DNA of 64,000 nt, taken from assembly GCA_007694935.1 (NCBI GenBank), contig REES01000071.1:1-64000 (forward strand). Direction: 5' to 3'. Positions 1 to 15,088 of the stretch are shown in pieces. The notes under the pieces are model-generated. The model was not told the DNA's origin. It did not search any database and saw nothing but the letters and a program-made list of their open reading frames with translations. The DNA comes from Rhodospirillales bacterium. GTDB taxonomy: Bacteria; Pseudomonadota; Alphaproteobacteria; Rhodospirillales; Defluviicoccaceae. Every line of letters begins with the position of its first letter. The first letter of the stretch is position 1. The position numbers and the translations under genes were made by a program.

Positions 1-746
1 CCGCCACCGCCCGGCCCGGCACCTTCATAGGCGGCGGTGCCGGCGCGCGTTGCGCCGGTATCGGGCGCCGCCTCAGCCCCGGCATCATCGCCACCGGCCG
101 CCGGCGGCTTCGGACCGCCGCGGGATACCGCCACCCGGGCCGGCCGGAGCGGCCGGTCATGAATCATGAAACCTGGCTCCAAAACCTGCACAACGGTGCC
201 GGCCGGAACCGATTCATCGGGGACCTCGAACATCGCTTCATGCACGTGCGGGTCGAACCGCTCCCCGGCGGCGGCGATGGGGGTGATGCCGTGGCGCTCG
301 AACACCGCCAGCAGCGCCTTCCCGGTCATCTCCACCCCGGCCACCAAAGCTTCCAGGGCCGAATCCCCCGCCCGCGTCCCGGGCTCCACGCTGGCCAGCG
401 CGCGCTGCAGGTTGTCGACCACCGGCAGCAGGTCGCGGGCGAAGCCGCTGATGGCGTAGCGGGCAGCATCGGCCTTGTCCCGGGCGGCACGCTTGCGCAC
501 GTTCTCCACCTCGGCCAGCGCCCGCAGCAACTCGTCCTTGAGCCGGGTCGCCTCGACCTCCGCCGCCTCCAGCCGCAGTTCCCAGTCCACCGCCGGCTGC
601 GGCTGCAGTTCCGGTTCCGCTGCTGGCCGTTCCCCTGCCGGTGCCGGCGCTTCCGGCGCCTCGGCAGCCGCCGGTTGCTCGCCGGCCGGGCCCGTCGCAG
701 CCTCGCTGCCGGGCCCCTGACCCTCCTTGTTCACGTCCGCTGCCAT
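1..746 (-). CDS. grpE: GrpE nucleotide exchange factor (3' end cut by window edge)
   Basis: Cytoplasmic nucleotide exchange factor that releases ADP from DnaK in the Hsp70 chaperone cycle. The minus-strand frame stays open from the ATG at 746 to the window edge. It has an acidic, Pro/Ala-rich N-terminus, a predicted long helix (RLKDELLRALAEVENVRKRA) and the GrpE signature region FDPHVHEAMFEVPDESVPAGT, followed by the conserved VLEPGFMIHDRPLRPARVAVS. The C-terminus is Gly/Ala-rich and runs past base 1, so the stop codon is not seen. A GGCGGAG stretch lies just before the ATG. It follows hrcA by 25 nt, the usual hrcA-grpE pair, which suggests co-transcription under heat-shock control. Confidence 0.95.
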   Translation of the reverse strand, partial: MAADVNKEGQGPGSEAATGPAGEQPAAAEAPEAPAPAGERPAAEPELQPQPAVDWELRLEAAEVEATRLKDELLRALAEVENVRKRAARDKADAARYAISGFARDLLPVVDNLQRALASVEPGTRAGDSALEALVAGVEMTGKALLAVFERHGITPIAAAGERFDPHVHEAMFEVPDESVPAGTVVQVLEPGFMIHDRPLRPARVAVSRGGPKPPAAGGDDAGAEAAPDTGATRAGTAAYEGAGPGGG

Positions 747-771
747 CACTCCGCCTTTCTCCGTGTTCGGT

Positions 772-1809
772 TCAGCCGATCAGCCGGCCCACCAGCTTGG
801 CGGTATAGTCCACCATGGGGATGATCCGGGCATAGTTCATCCGGGTGGGACCGATCACGCCGATGGCGCCGATGATGCGGCTGCGGCTGTCCCGGTACGA
901 GCTCACCACCATGGAGCATCCGGCCAGGCTGAACAACTCGTTGCTGGCGCCGATAAAGATCTGCACGCCTTCGGCGTTGTCCACCAGGGACAGCACCTTC
1001 AGCATGATTTCCTTGGTTTCCAGGGCGGAGAACAGGGAGCGGATGTGGGCGAGATCGTCCAGCGCCTGGACGTCCTCCAGCAGCCGTGCCTGGCCACGGA
1101 TGATCAACGAGCCGCCATCCTCGCCGCCGGCCCAGATGGCGAGGCCGGATTCCACCACCTTGCTGGCCAGTTCGTCGAGCGCCGCCTCGTGCGCCTTGAT
1201 CTCCTCCAGGATCCGCTGCCGCGCCTCGCTCAAGGTATGGCCCACCAGGCGGGCACTGAGGTAGTTGGACGCCTCCACCAGGGCCGACGGCGGCAGGTCC
1301 TTGGGCGTCTCGACGATCCGGTTCTCCACCACACCGGTCTCATGCACCAGCACCACCAGCGCCCGGCCGGGGCTGAGGTTGACCAGCTCGATGTGCTTGA
1401 GCGGCCCCTCCGTCTTGGGCGCCACCACCACCCCTGCGCATTGCGACAGGCCGGCCAGCGCCACCGTGGCATGCTCCAGCATGCCTTCCAGGCTGGCGGT
1501 CCCGCTGGTGCACTGCGCCTTCAGGGCGCGCCGCTCCTCCTGGCTCAAGTCTCCCACCTCGAGCAGCCCGTCGACGAACAACCTGAGCCCGGCCGCGGTG
1601 GGGAGGCGTCCGGCGGAGGTGTGCGGCGCGTACAGCAGCCCTGCATCCTCCAGGTCGGCCATGACGTTGCGGATGGTCGCGGGCGACAGGTGCAGCGGCA
1701 GCCGCCTCGCCAGGGTGCGGGAGCCGATGGGCTCGCCGGTCTCGAGGTAGGCATCGACGATCTGGCGAAAGATCGTCCGCGACCGCTGGTCGAGTTCGGA
1801 GATCAGCAT
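772..1809 (-). CDS. hrcA: HrcA heat-inducible transcription repressor
   Basis: Repressor of heat-shock chaperone genes that binds CIRCE elements; family members need GroEL to fold. The N-terminal winged helix contains SELDQRSRTIFRQIVDAYLE and SPATIRNVMADLEDAGLL, both typical of HrcA, followed by the GAF-like and dimerisation regions. I chose the ATG at 1809 (345 aa, usual for the family); the frame continues upstream to 1896, but those residues are not HrcA-like. The upstream leader (1810-2099) is AT-richer than its surroundings near 2010-2090, and I found no CIRCE inverted repeat there. grpE lies 25 nt downstream, so the two genes probably form one transcript. Confidence 0.95.
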   Translation of the reverse strand: MLISELDQRSRTIFRQIVDAYLETGEPIGSRTLARRLPLHLSPATIRNVMADLEDAGLLYAPHTSAGRLPTAAGLRLFVDGLLEVGDLSQEERRALKAQCTSGTASLEGMLEHATVALAGLSQCAGVVVAPKTEGPLKHIELVNLSPGRALVVLVHETGVVENRIVETPKDLPPSALVEASNYLSARLVGHTLSEARQRILEEIKAHEAALDELASKVVESGLAIWAGGEDGGSLIIRGQARLLEDVQALDDLAHIRSLFSALETKEIMLKVLSLVDNAEGVQIFIGASNELFSLAGCSMVVSSYRDSRSRIIGAIGVIGPTRMNYARIIPMVDYTAKLVGRLIG

Positions 1810-2099
1810 GCTCTTGGTCGCTACCGGCTCCTCGGCATGGTTACGGACATGACCCCTGTTCGCGCCCGGCGTGGCCCCGGTACGAGCGGAATCCACGCTC
1901 TGGTTGCGTGCCTGTCATCTAGGCGTGGGTCCGGCAGGCGTCAACGCAGCCCTTACCCGTGCCGGCGCGTACGCCCCTTCATCGTCATGTGGATCCGCCC
2001 CCGTCATCGCGAGAATTTTTCTTCATTATCGCCAGCCGAAGACGACGCGATCCATTTCATGACAATTATGTAGTCCTACCGGCTTACGATTCGCACATA

Positions 2100-5911
<3,812 letters not shown>

Positions 5912-5920
5912 TCCGCCCGT

Positions 5921-6739
5921 TCACCAGAACTTGTACCAGGGCTCTCGCTGCGGCCGGATCTGCTCGTTCTCGACCAGCTGATAGCTGTCCACGTACCACT
6001 CGCTGCCGGGGAAGTTGTGGCCGAGGATGGCGGCCATCTTTCGCGCCTCATCATCGAGGCCGAGAGCGGTGTAAGCCTCTGCCAGCCGGTGCAGGGCTTC
6101 CGGAACGTGGGTGGTGGTCTGATAGTCCTCAAGTACCCGCCGGAACCGGTTGATGGCAGCGAGGTAGTGGCCCTGGCGCAGGTAGAAGCGGCCGACGTTC
6201 ATTTCCCGCCCGGCCAGATGGTCCACGGTGAGGTCGAGCTTCAACCGGGCGTCCCGGGCGTACTCGCTGGTGGGGAACCGGTTGATCAGTTCCTCGAACG
6301 CGTCCCTCGCCCGCTCGGTCATCCGCTGGTCGCGGCCAACGTCTGACATCTGCTCGTAGTAGGAAATGCCCTTCAGATAGAGCGCATACGGCACATCCGG
6401 CGCCGCCGGATGCAGGCCGATATAACGGTCGATCGCGGCAATCGCCTCGTCGTACCGGTCGGCTTCGTAGTACGCGTAGGCGGCCATCATCTGCGCCTTG
6501 CGGGCCCAAGGCGAATAGGGGTGCTGTCGCTCCACTTCCTCGAACAGGGACGCCGCATCGGCGAAATTTCCCGACTCCAGCGAATCCTTGGCGTCATTGT
6601 AGAGGTCGTCGACGGGACGCTCCTCGTAAGGACGCTCGCCGGTCGAGCCGCATGCCGCGACCGCCACCAGCAAACCGCCGATCACACCGGCGCGGATCCC
6701 GCGTGCCAGGGACCGCAACTTCACCCTTGCAGCTGTCAT
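5921..6739 (-). CDS. bamD: Outer membrane assembly lipoprotein BamD
   Basis: Essential lipoprotein of the BAM complex, which inserts beta-barrel proteins into the outer membrane; it sits on the periplasmic face. A signal peptide ends in the lipobox VAAC (LLVAVAACGS), with Cys as the lipidated residue. TPR-like helix pairs follow (LYNDAKDSLESGNFADAASL, AYAYYEADRYDEAIAAIDRY, and others). I chose the ATG at 6739 (272 aa); a GTG seven codons upstream at 6760 is also possible. It lies between lpxC and recN on the same strand, a common alphaproteobacterial arrangement. The partner BamB is encoded at 28262-29605. Confidence 0.96.
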   Translation of the reverse strand: MTAARVKLRSLARGIRAGVIGGLLVAVAACGSTGERPYEERPVDDLYNDAKDSLESGNFADAASLFEEVERQHPYSPWARKAQMMAAYAYYEADRYDEAIAAIDRYIGLHPAAPDVPYALYLKGISYYEQMSDVGRDQRMTERARDAFEELINRFPTSEYARDARLKLDLTVDHLAGREMNVGRFYLRQGHYLAAINRFRRVLEDYQTTTHVPEALHRLAEAYTALGLDDEARKMAAILGHNFPGSEWYVDSYQLVENEQIRPQREPWYKFW

Positions 6740-6853
6740 GCCAACAGAAGCCGATTCCACAATCGTGCCGCCAAGGCCGCCGTTATATCACGGATCACCG
6801 CGGTCATGGCAAGGCGCCAAGCGGGATGCTCGGTCCGCGGACCGTCCCTGAGT

Positions 6854-7837
6854 TCAGACCGCCAGGGCCGCAGCCACCGATTCCGAGGGGTGCGCCTTGA
6901 TGGCGCGCCGCGAGATGTCACCGCGTCGCATGGTATCCCAGGCCCACGCACCCCTGCTGCGAAAGAGCGCATGCAGCAGCCGATTGGTCGCCGCATGCCC
7001 CGAGCAGACGCCCCGGAAATGGCCGATGATCTGCGCCCCCGCCAGATACAGGTCGCCCACGGCGTCCAGGGCCTTGTGACGGACGAACTCGTCCGGAAAG
7101 CGCAGCCCTTCCTCATTGAGGATGTGATTGCCGCTGACCACCACCGCATTGTCCAGCGAGCCGCCCCGGGCCAGCCCGGCCTGACGCAACTGCTCCACCT
7201 CCTCCAGGAAGCCGAAGGTGCGCGCCCGCGCCAGCTCCGATGCGAAGGTCCGGTTGACAGCGGCGAGATCCAGACACTGGCGTGCGATCGCCCGGCTCGC
7301 GAACTCGATCTCCATTTCAATCGAAAAGCCGCCGGAGGGCGACAGGGCCACCTGCCACGAATCGGCTTCGACGCTGACCGGCTCAAGCACCCGCACCACC
7401 CGTTTCGGGCTCGCCTGCTCGATCAGGCCGGCCTCTTCGGCAAGGAACATGAACGGCGCGGCGCTCCCGTCCATCGCCGGGACCTCTGGTCCGTCCAGCT
7501 CGACCATCAGGTTGTCGAGCCCCAAGCCGGCCAGCGCGGCCATCAGGTGTTCGACGGTAGAGACGGTCACGCCACCGCCATCGCCGAGCACCGTGCACAT
7601 TCGACTATCGACGACACGGTCGTAGCGGGCCGGAATCGGCACCGCATCCGCGATGTCCGAGCGAAGGAAGCGGATCCCGGCATTGGGCTCGGCTGGATGC
7701 AGGGTCATCGTCACCCGGGCGCCGGTGTGCAGGCCGATCCCGCGGCAACGCACCGCACGCGCCAGCGTCTTCTGCGGGACAAAGCGCCGCCCGTCCCTGC
7801 GGTCGTTGCTGTCGAGTGAGGTGTAGCGCTTGTGCAT
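6854..7837 (-). CDS. lpxC: UDP-3-O-acyl-N-acetylglucosamine deacetylase LpxC
   Basis: Zinc deacetylase for the committed step of lipid A synthesis. The 327-aa protein shows the family zinc and catalytic residues: His in STVEHLMAAL, His and Asp in the stretch FVRHKALDAVGDLYLAG, and the catalytic His in GVCSGHAATN. The N-terminus QKTLARAVRCRGIGLHTGA is typical. It follows ftsZ after a gap of about 207 nt that contains a 10-bp inverted repeat, so it probably has its own promoter. Finding LpxC shows that the organism makes lipid A-type lipopolysaccharide. Confidence 0.98.
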   Translation of the reverse strand: MHKRYTSLDSNDRRDGRRFVPQKTLARAVRCRGIGLHTGARVTMTLHPAEPNAGIRFLRSDIADAVPIPARYDRVVDSRMCTVLGDGGGVTVSTVEHLMAALAGLGLDNLMVELDGPEVPAMDGSAAPFMFLAEEAGLIEQASPKRVVRVLEPVSVEADSWQVALSPSGGFSIEMEIEFASRAIARQCLDLAAVNRTFASELARARTFGFLEEVEQLRQAGLARGGSLDNAVVVSGNHILNEEGLRFPDEFVRHKALDAVGDLYLAGAQIIGHFRGVCSGHAATNRLLHALFRSRGAWAWDTMRRGDISRRAIKAHPSESVAAALAV

Positions 7838-7956
7838 TCGTCAGGCCTTTGCCGGGCGTTGGATCACGTGCACTCAAGCCCGCTTGCCCCTTGCTGCCAC
7901 CGGGGCCGCAAACACCGGCCAACCACCACCCCGGGAACAATGAACGTCGCGAGAAC

Positions 7957-7999
7957 GAGTGCTTCGATCATTCACCTAACAATGGCGACCGAAGCACTC
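7957..7999. repeat. 10-bp perfect inverted repeat between ftsZ and lpxC
   Basis: Arms GAGTGCTTCG (7957-7966) and CGAAGCACTC (7990-7999) are separated by 23 nt. On the minus strand a weak -35/-10-like pair (TTGAGT, 17 nt, TAGGTG) begins inside the upstream arm, about 160 nt before the lpxC start. This could be an operator of lpxC or a hairpin marking the end of the ftsZ transcript. The arm orientation and spacing do not fit CIRCE. Confidence 0.4.
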
Positions 8000-8044
8000 A
8001 AATCACGCTTTGTTACCGATTGTTGCGCAAGCCCAGACGGCGGC

Positions 8045-9610
8045 TCAGTTGGCCTGGCGCCGCAGAAACGCCGGAATATCCAGCAGATCCTCCGCCGGCT
8101 GGGCCTGGGGCAGGCGCTCCTCCGGATCGGCGGCACCGAGTCGGCGCGGGTGCTCCCGCCCGGCCTGCGGCTGAGACGCCGAATCACCCGCCGGGCGGAG
8201 CGGCGCTTCGGCCGGCTGTGCCCGGCCATACCGGCCGGCACCGGTGACCCGAGCGAACAGGTTGGCGACCCGCGGCCGGCTGCGGGGCTCCTCGGCGACG
8301 AGTTCGGTCTCGCGCGGACCGGCCGGCTGGCCAGAAGCACCACGCGCCACCGGGGCCGCCGGAATGAAGGCATCACCGGCGGCCACGGCATCCTCGTCTT
8401 CGCCGCCTTCCCGCAGGTGGGCGGCGACGGGAAGGTCCGGATCGTACACCGCTGCGTCTTCACCACCAGTCGCTTCGATACCGCCGACAGCCGACCGGCC
8501 GTCGCCGAATGCCGCCACCTTGCCCAGTCCGCCGACGCCCAGTCCGCCGACGCCCAGTCCACCGGCCTGCCGGCCACGATGCTGTCCGGCGGCCTCGGCG
8601 AGGTTGAGCACCGTCGGTGCCGGCTGGGCGTGGGCCTCGGCAGCCATCCCGGTGGCCACCACGGAGACCCTCATCCGCCCTTCGATGCCGGGATCGATGG
8701 TGGAGCCGAAGATCACGAACGCCTCCGAATCCATCTCCGTCCGGATGCGGTTGGCGGCCTCGTCCACCTCGAAAAGGGTCATGTCCGGGCCGCCGGTGAT
8801 GTTGATCAGAACCCCACGGGCCCCCTTCATCGACATGTCGTCGAGCAGCGGGTTGGAGATTGCGGCCTCGGCGGCCTCCAGCGCCCGGCGGTCGCCGTCA
8901 GCCTCCCCGGTGCCCATCATCGCCTTGCCCATCTCGCTCATCACCGCGCGGATGTCGGCGAAGTCCAGGTTGATGTGGCCCGGCATCACCATCAGGTCGG
9001 TCACCCCACGCACGCCCGAGTACAGCACGTCATCGGCCATCTTGAACGCGTCGGCGAAGGTGGTCCGCTCGTTGGCAACCCGGAACAGGTTCTGGTTGGG
9101 GATGATGATCAGGGTATCGACGAACTGCTCCAGTTCCTCGATCCCGGCCTCGGCGACCCGCATGCGGTGGTTGCCTTCGAAGTGGAACGGCTTGGTCACC
9201 ACGCCGACGGTAAGGATGCCCTGCTCCCGGGCTGCCTTGGCGATCACCGGCGCCGCACCGGTGCCGGTGCCGCCGCCCATGCCGGCAGCGATAAAGGCCA
9301 TGTTGGACCCCCGGATCTCCTCGATGATCTGCTCCATCGCCTCCTCGGCAGCGATCCGGCCGACATCGGGACGGGAGCCGGCGCCGAGCCCCTGGGTGAT
9401 GGTGGAGCCAAGCTGGACCCGTCGTTCGGCTTGCGACTGGGTCAGAGCCTGGGCGTCGGTGTTGGCCACGACGAATTCCACGCCGGTCAGTTGGGCGCGG
9501 ATCATGTTGTTGACGGCGTTGCCGCCGGCACCGCCGACGCCGATCACGGTGATGCGTGGCTTGAGGTCAAGGCCGGCGTGGGAGTGGGGAACGCTCAGGT
9601 TGATGGTCAT
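8045..9610 (-). CDS. ftsZ: Cell division GTPase FtsZ
   Basis: Tubulin-like GTPase that polymerises into the Z ring at midcell. The 521-aa protein starts at the ATG at 9610 ([10 protein letters not shown]) and has the GTP-binding loop [13 protein letters not shown], the tubulin signature GGGTGTG at residues 112-118 and the T7 loop region [11 protein letters not shown]. After the GTPase core comes a long, disordered Ala/Gly/Pro/Glu-rich linker of nearly 200 residues, then the conserved C-terminal peptide [14 protein letters not shown] that binds FtsA and other partners. The linker contains a 5-residue Gly-Leu-Gly-Val-Gly repeat encoded by a 15-nt DNA tandem. It follows ftsA by 58 nt. Confidence 0.98.
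   Translation of the reverse strand: MTINLSVPHSHAGLDLKPRITVIGVGGAGGNAVNNMIRAQLTGVEFVVANTDAQALTQSQAERRVQLGSTITQGLGAGSRPDVGRIAAEEAMEQIIEEIRGSNMAFIAAGMGGGTGTGAAPVIAKAAREQGILTVGVVTKPFHFEGNHRMRVAEAGIEELEQFVDTLIIIPNQNLFRVANERTTFADAFKMADDVLYSGVRGVTDLMVMPGHINLDFADIRAVMSEMGKAMMGTGEADGDRRALEAAEAAISNPLLDDMSMKGARGVLINITGGPDMTLFEVDEAANRIRTEMDSEAFVIFGSTIDPGIEGRMRVSVVATGMAAEAHAQPAPTVLNLAEAAGQHRGRQAGGLGVGGLGVGGLGKVAAFGDGRSAVGGIEATGGEDAAVYDPDLPVAAHLREGGEDEDAVAAGDAFIPAAPVARGASGQPAGPRETELVAEEPRSRPRVANLFARVTGAGRYGRAQPAEAPLRPAGDSASQPQAGREHPRRLGAADPEERLPQAQPAEDLLDIPAFLRRQAN
8525..8563. repeat. 15-nt tandem repeat inside ftsZ linker
   Basis: A 15-nt unit (CAGTCCGCCGACGCC) occurs twice exactly at 8525-8539 and 8540-8554, with a third partial copy to 8563. 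It keeps the ftsZ reading frame and encodes Gly-Leu-Gly-Val-Gly steps. Such an in-frame repeat can gain or lose units by slippage without breaking the gene. Confidence 0.8.
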
Positions 9611-9668
9611 GACAGCCTCCGTGGTTCCGTCGTTTCGCAGGTTGGTTGGTTGCTCGTCGTCCGGGTGA

Positions 9669-10982
9669 TCAGAAATTCTCTCGCAGCCATTGGCCGAGCC
9701 GGCCGAACCGCCCTGCCTTCTCGACCGTCGGCCGGTAGGTGCTGGCGAAGCTTTCGTGGGCGTGGTCGGCGGCGTAGCGCAGCAGGCCGATGACCGTGGC
9801 GAACGCCGGCCCGGTCGCCGCATCCGGCACGCCCGGCAACGGCCGGGGCCGGCCCGGCCGCACCCGCTTGTCAAGGATCAGGCCGGCGAGATCGGCCGCG
9901 CCCGCAAGCTGGCTGGCGCCGCCGGTCAGCACAACGCGCCGGCCGGCGATCCGGTCCAGCCCGGCATCCTCCAGGCGGACTCGAACCATCTCGAAGATTT
10001 CCTCCAGACGCGGGCGAATAATGTTCACCAGCATCGAGCGCGGCACCTGGGTGGCGTCGGCGGTGCCGTCGACCCCCATCGGCGGCACCTCGATGAGTTG
10101 CCGATCGTCGGAGGGCGATGGAATGCAACTGCCGAACAGGGTCTTGATGCGCTCGGCCTGGGCCACCGGGGTCGACAGCCCGCGGGCAATATCGTTGGTG
10201 ACCTGCATGCCGCCGACCGGGATGCAGTCGGTGTGGATCAGTTCACCGTCGAAGAACACGGCGATCGAGGTGATGCCGCCACCCATGTCGATCACGGTGC
10301 AACCGAGGGCGATTTCATCATCGACCAGGCAGCCGAGGGCCGAGGCATAGGGCGCAACCACCCGGGCGGCGATGTCCAGATGGCAGCGGCTGACGCAGGT
10401 GGCGAGATTGCGCACCGGTCCGCTGGTGGCGCTGATGACGTGGAGACTGACCCCGAGACGCTGGCCGACCATACCGCGGGGATCGGTGATGCCGCGAGCC
10501 CCGTCCACGGTGTAGCCCACCGGGATCACGTGGACGACGTCGCGGTCGTGTGGCACCACGCCCATGAAGGCGGACGGATCGACCAGGCGGCGCAGATCAG
10601 CGTCACCGATCTCGTGTCCGGCCACCGAGATCTCGCTGGACGTCATCTGCGACTGCGGCGCACCGGCAGAAATGCTGACCGCCACCTGGCGGATGTTCTC
10701 GCCCACCAGGCGTTCCGCCGCCTCCACGCCGGCGCGGATCGCCGCTTCGGCCGCCTCCAGGTCGACGATGGTGCCGCGCCGCACCCCGAGTGAGCAGTGG
10801 TGACCAACACCAGCAACCCGCAGATCGCCGTTGCCGTCGGCGCGGGCGATGAAGCACACCACCTTGGTGGTGCCGATGTCGAGCGCGGCCACCAGACCGT
10901 CACGGAGCCGGGGCTTGGTGCCCTTGCCTGAGCGCTCCAGCACGGTCGGGTCGGTCGCGAAGGCTCCGCCCATGTCGTTCAT
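9669..10982 (-). CDS. ftsA: Cell division protein FtsA
   Basis: Actin-like ATPase that tethers FtsZ filaments to the inner membrane and recruits later division proteins. The chosen start is the ATG at 10982 (437 aa), which overlaps the ftsQ stop by 4 nt and is preceded by an AAGGGGGCGGG stretch. Visible motifs are the phosphate-1 loop [16 protein letters not shown], the phosphate-2 region [15 protein letters not shown] and the adenosine motif [17 protein letters not shown]. The C-terminus LGQWLRENF resembles the amphipathic membrane-targeting helix of the family. It sits directly before ftsZ. Confidence 0.97.
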   Translation of the reverse strand: MNDMGGAFATDPTVLERSGKGTKPRLRDGLVAALDIGTTKVVCFIARADGNGDLRVAGVGHHCSLGVRRGTIVDLEAAEAAIRAGVEAAERLVGENIRQVAVSISAGAPQSQMTSSEISVAGHEIGDADLRRLVDPSAFMGVVPHDRDVVHVIPVGYTVDGARGITDPRGMVGQRLGVSLHVISATSGPVRNLATCVSRCHLDIAARVVAPYASALGCLVDDEIALGCTVIDMGGGITSIAVFFDGELIHTDCIPVGGMQVTNDIARGLSTPVAQAERIKTLFGSCIPSPSDDRQLIEVPPMGVDGTADATQVPRSMLVNIIRPRLEEIFEMVRVRLEDAGLDRIAGRRVVLTGGASQLAGAADLAGLILDKRVRPGRPRPLPGVPDAATGPAFATVIGLLRYAADHAHESFASTYRPTVEKAGRFGRLGQWLRENF

Positions 10983-11839
10983 GTATCCCGCCCCCTTGCC
11001 TCGATACGGGTTTCCTCCGACGGTCCGGCACGGCGGACGATCACCTGGTCGGGGAAACGCAAGTCGAACAGCACCACATCCCGCTCGAGGATGCGGTGCT
11101 CCCGCTCGAACTCGGCGAACCGGAGCCATGCCCTCTCCGGATCGACTTCGGGCAGGCGGACCTCGAGCCGGCCGTCGAGGCGGAGATTCCACCGCCTCCC
11201 GCCCACTCGGATCGCCGCCGTCACCCGGTCGCGCAAGCCCGGCTGGGTGTCCAGCAGGTCGATCAGGGCGCGGGTGTGCGCCGGCGCGTCCTCGCCGACC
11301 ACCACCGGCAGATCCCGGAAACGGCCGAGATCACGTTGGGGAATGACACGCCCGGTGCGGTCGACCAGGGCGAACGCACCGCGGTTCTGCCACAACGCCA
11401 GCGGCTGCCGTTCGGTGATGTGGACGATGATGGTGTCCGGCAGCAGCCGCTCCACCGACGCGGCATGCACCCACGGCAGCGTCAGCAGCCGCTCGCGCGC
11501 CTTGCGGATGTCGAGAGCGAGGATCGGCATGCCGGGACGGACATCCAGCGCCTGCAGCAACTCCGGGCGCGGAGTCTCCCGCCGGCCGACCACGAACACC
11601 TCGCCGACCTTGAGGCCGGCGGCCGCGCTGGCATTGAACACCGCCTGCCCGGCGTATCCTGCAAGGCGATGCGGCACACCGGCGGACCAAGCCCACCAGC
11701 CGCCGGCCATCAGCACCAGCACCGTGCCGGCGGCGACGCCGAGGGTCAGGGTCCGGCCGCGCCAAGCCGATACCACCCGCTTGCGCTTCTGACCCCGCCG
11801 GGGGGTCCGGTTCAGGAACGGGAGCGTCAGGAGTCGCAC
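10979..11839 (-). CDS. ftsQ: Cell division protein FtsQ
   Basis: Bitopic inner-membrane protein that links cytoplasmic and periplasmic parts of the divisome. I chose the GTG at 11839 (286 aa), preceded by GGAGG and placed inside the last 13 nt of ddl. There is a basic cytoplasmic tail, one membrane segment ([21 protein letters not shown]), then the POTRA domain ([23 protein letters not shown]) and the FtsQ domain with [21 protein letters not shown]. The stop overlaps the ftsA start by 4 nt. Confidence 0.95.
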   Translation of the reverse strand: MRLLTLPFLNRTPRRGQKRKRVVSAWRGRTLTLGVAAGTVLVLMAGGWWAWSAGVPHRLAGYAGQAVFNASAAAGLKVGEVFVVGRRETPRPELLQALDVRPGMPILALDIRKARERLLTLPWVHAASVERLLPDTIIVHITERQPLALWQNRGAFALVDRTGRVIPQRDLGRFRDLPVVVGEDAPAHTRALIDLLDTQPGLRDRVTAAIRVGGRRWNLRLDGRLEVRLPEVDPERAWLRFAEFEREHRILERDVVLFDLRFPDQVIVRRAGPSEETRIEARGRDT

Positions 11840-12714
11840 GCCGCGGCCTCCACCATCCAGTCGACCAGGTCCGGGAATGCAATGCCGGCGTGGGCGGCCT
11901 GTTCCGGCACCAGCGATGTCGGCGTCATGCCCGGCTGGGTGTTCACTTCCAGCATGAACAGGGTATCGCCGTCGAAGCGCATGTCGGCGCGGGAGACGCC
12001 GCGGCAACCGAGCGTTCGGTGCGCCGCCAGGGCGAGCCGCATGGCTTCCGCATAGACGGCCGGCGGCACCTCCGCCGGGACCACGTGCACAGAGCCGCCG
12101 GGGGCATATTTGGCGTCGTAGTCATAAAAGCCGCGCGCGGTGGTGATCTCGGTGACGCCGAGGGGCCGATCCCCCATCACCGCAACCGTCAGTTCCCGGC
12201 CCGGGATGAAGCGTTCCACCATGACCGCCGCTGGGTGGTGCGGCGGCAGCGGATCGCCATCCCGGACGATGGCGACGCCGACGCTGGATCCCTCGTTCAG
12301 CGGCTTGACCACGAACGGCCGCGGCATCGGATCGCCGGCGGCTACCTCACCGGCATCGAGGATGACGTGAGGCGCCACCGGGATCCCGGCATCGGCGAAC
12401 AGCCGCTTGGCCATCGGCTTGTCCATGGCCAGCGCCGAGGCCATCACGCCGGAGTGGGTGTAGGGGATGCCCAGGATCTCCAGCAGGCCCTGGACGCAGC
12501 CGTCCTCCCCCCAGCGCCCGTGCAGGGCATTGAAAACCACGTCCGGCCGCGGTTCCAGCGCCGCCAGCAGCGCCGCCGGGTCCCGTTCCAGCCGGATCGG
12601 GGTCACCATGTGGCCGGCCTCGGCCAGCGCCCGGCAGCAGGCTTCGCCGCTGACCAGCGAGACCTCGCGCTCGGCGGACCAGCCGCCCATCAGCACCGCC
12701 ACCCGCTTGCTCAT
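11827..12714 (-). CDS. ddl: D-alanine--D-alanine ligase
   Basis: ATP-grasp enzyme that joins two D-alanines for the peptidoglycan stem peptide. The 295-aa protein opens with [21 protein letters not shown], and has the ATP-binding stretch [18 protein letters not shown] and the metal-binding end [20 protein letters not shown]. The ATG at 12714 overlaps the murB stop by 4 nt, and its own 3' end overlaps ftsQ by 13 nt. Its place between murB and ftsQ is the usual one in this class. Confidence 0.97.
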   Translation of the reverse strand: MSKRVAVLMGGWSAEREVSLVSGEACCRALAEAGHMVTPIRLERDPAALLAALEPRPDVVFNALHGRWGEDGCVQGLLEILGIPYTHSGVMASALAMDKPMAKRLFADAGIPVAPHVILDAGEVAAGDPMPRPFVVKPLNEGSSVGVAIVRDGDPLPPHHPAAVMVERFIPGRELTVAVMGDRPLGVTEITTARGFYDYDAKYAPGGSVHVVPAEVPPAVYAEAMRLALAAHRTLGCRGVSRADMRFDGDTLFMLEVNTQPGMTPTSLVPEQAAHAGIAFPDLVDWMVEAAACDS

Positions 12715-13651
12715 GAGTCGCCCCCGCCTTCATCAGGCCGGTGCGGGCCTTTGCCGATGCGCCGGATCTCCCATTTGAGCGCGACGCCCGAGCGTTCGCG
12801 CACCCGTTCGCGGACGGCCTCGCCCAGAGCCTCCAGGTCGGTGGCCGTGGCGTCGCCGGTGTTGACCAGGAAGTTGCAGTGCTTTTCCGACACCTGGGCA
12901 CCGCCGATGCGGAGGCCGCGGCAGCCGGCCTGATCGATCAGTTCCCAGGCCCGGGCGCCCGGCGGGTTGGTGAAGGTGCTGCCGCCGGTCGGCGTACGGG
13001 TCGGCTGGCTGGCCTCGCGCAGTTCGCGGATCTCGTGCATGCGCCGCGCGATCACCGCCGAATCGCCGGGCAGGCCGCGCAGCCGGGCGGCGACGAAGAT
13101 CCAGTCGTCCGGCACGGCGCAACGACGATAGCCCAGTCCCAGATCCTCCTTGGCGACCCAGTGCAGCCCGCCCAGGGGATCAAGGACGCGGGCGTCAGTC
13201 AGCACATCGCCGAGTTCAGCGCCGAAGGCGCCGGCGTTCATGCGAAGGGCACCGCCGATGGTTCCCGGGATGCCGGCCAGGAACTCGAGCCCCTGGAGGC
13301 CATGATCCAGGGCTACCCTGGCGACGTTGATGTCGAGCGCAGCCGCGCCGGCCAGTACCTCTTCCCCGGTGACGGTGATGCCGGCGAAGCCCCGCCCCAG
13401 CCGCACCACGACGCCCGGCACGCCGCCGTCACGGACCAGCACGTTGGAGGCGACGCCCAGCACGGTCACCGGCACATCCGCCGGCCTGGCAGCGAGAAAG
13501 GCGGCGAGATCCTCCTCGTCGGCAGGGCGGAACACCACCTCCGCCGGGCCGCCCACCTTGAACCAGGTCACCGGTGCCAGCGGCACATCGGCGGTGTAGC
13601 GGCCGCGCACCGGCGGCAGCCGGTCCAGCAGCGAACTTGGCGCGGCGCCGG

Positions 13652-13655
<4 letters not shown>
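12711..13655 (-). CDS. murB: UDP-N-acetylenolpyruvoylglucosamine reductase MurB
   Basis: FAD enzyme that reduces UDP-GlcNAc-enolpyruvate to UDP-MurNAc with NADPH. The 314-aa protein has the FAD-binding core ([21 protein letters not shown] and [18 protein letters not shown]), the active-site serine loop [16 protein letters not shown] and a C-terminal Glu in LKWEIRRIG. It starts with GTG at 13655, overlapping the murC stop by 4 nt (GTGA), and overlaps ddl by 4 nt at its end. Confidence 0.97.

Positions 13656-15084
<1,429 letters not shown>

Positions 15085-15088
<4 letters not shown>

Noticed and set aside
1810-2099. CIRCE or sigma-32 promoter before hrcA
   Set aside because: I searched the leader on both strands and found no CIRCE repeat and no convincing CTTGAA/CCCCAT pair.
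7957-7999. GAGTGC/GCACTC repeat considered as a CIRCE element for HrcA
   Set aside because: CIRCE has arms in the order TTAGCACTC then GAGTGCTAA with 9 nt between; here the order is reversed and the spacer is 23 nt.
7832-9793. Plus-strand frame of about 653 codons opposite ftsZ
   Set aside because: Shadow of ftsZ; no recognisable domain and very high His/Gly content.
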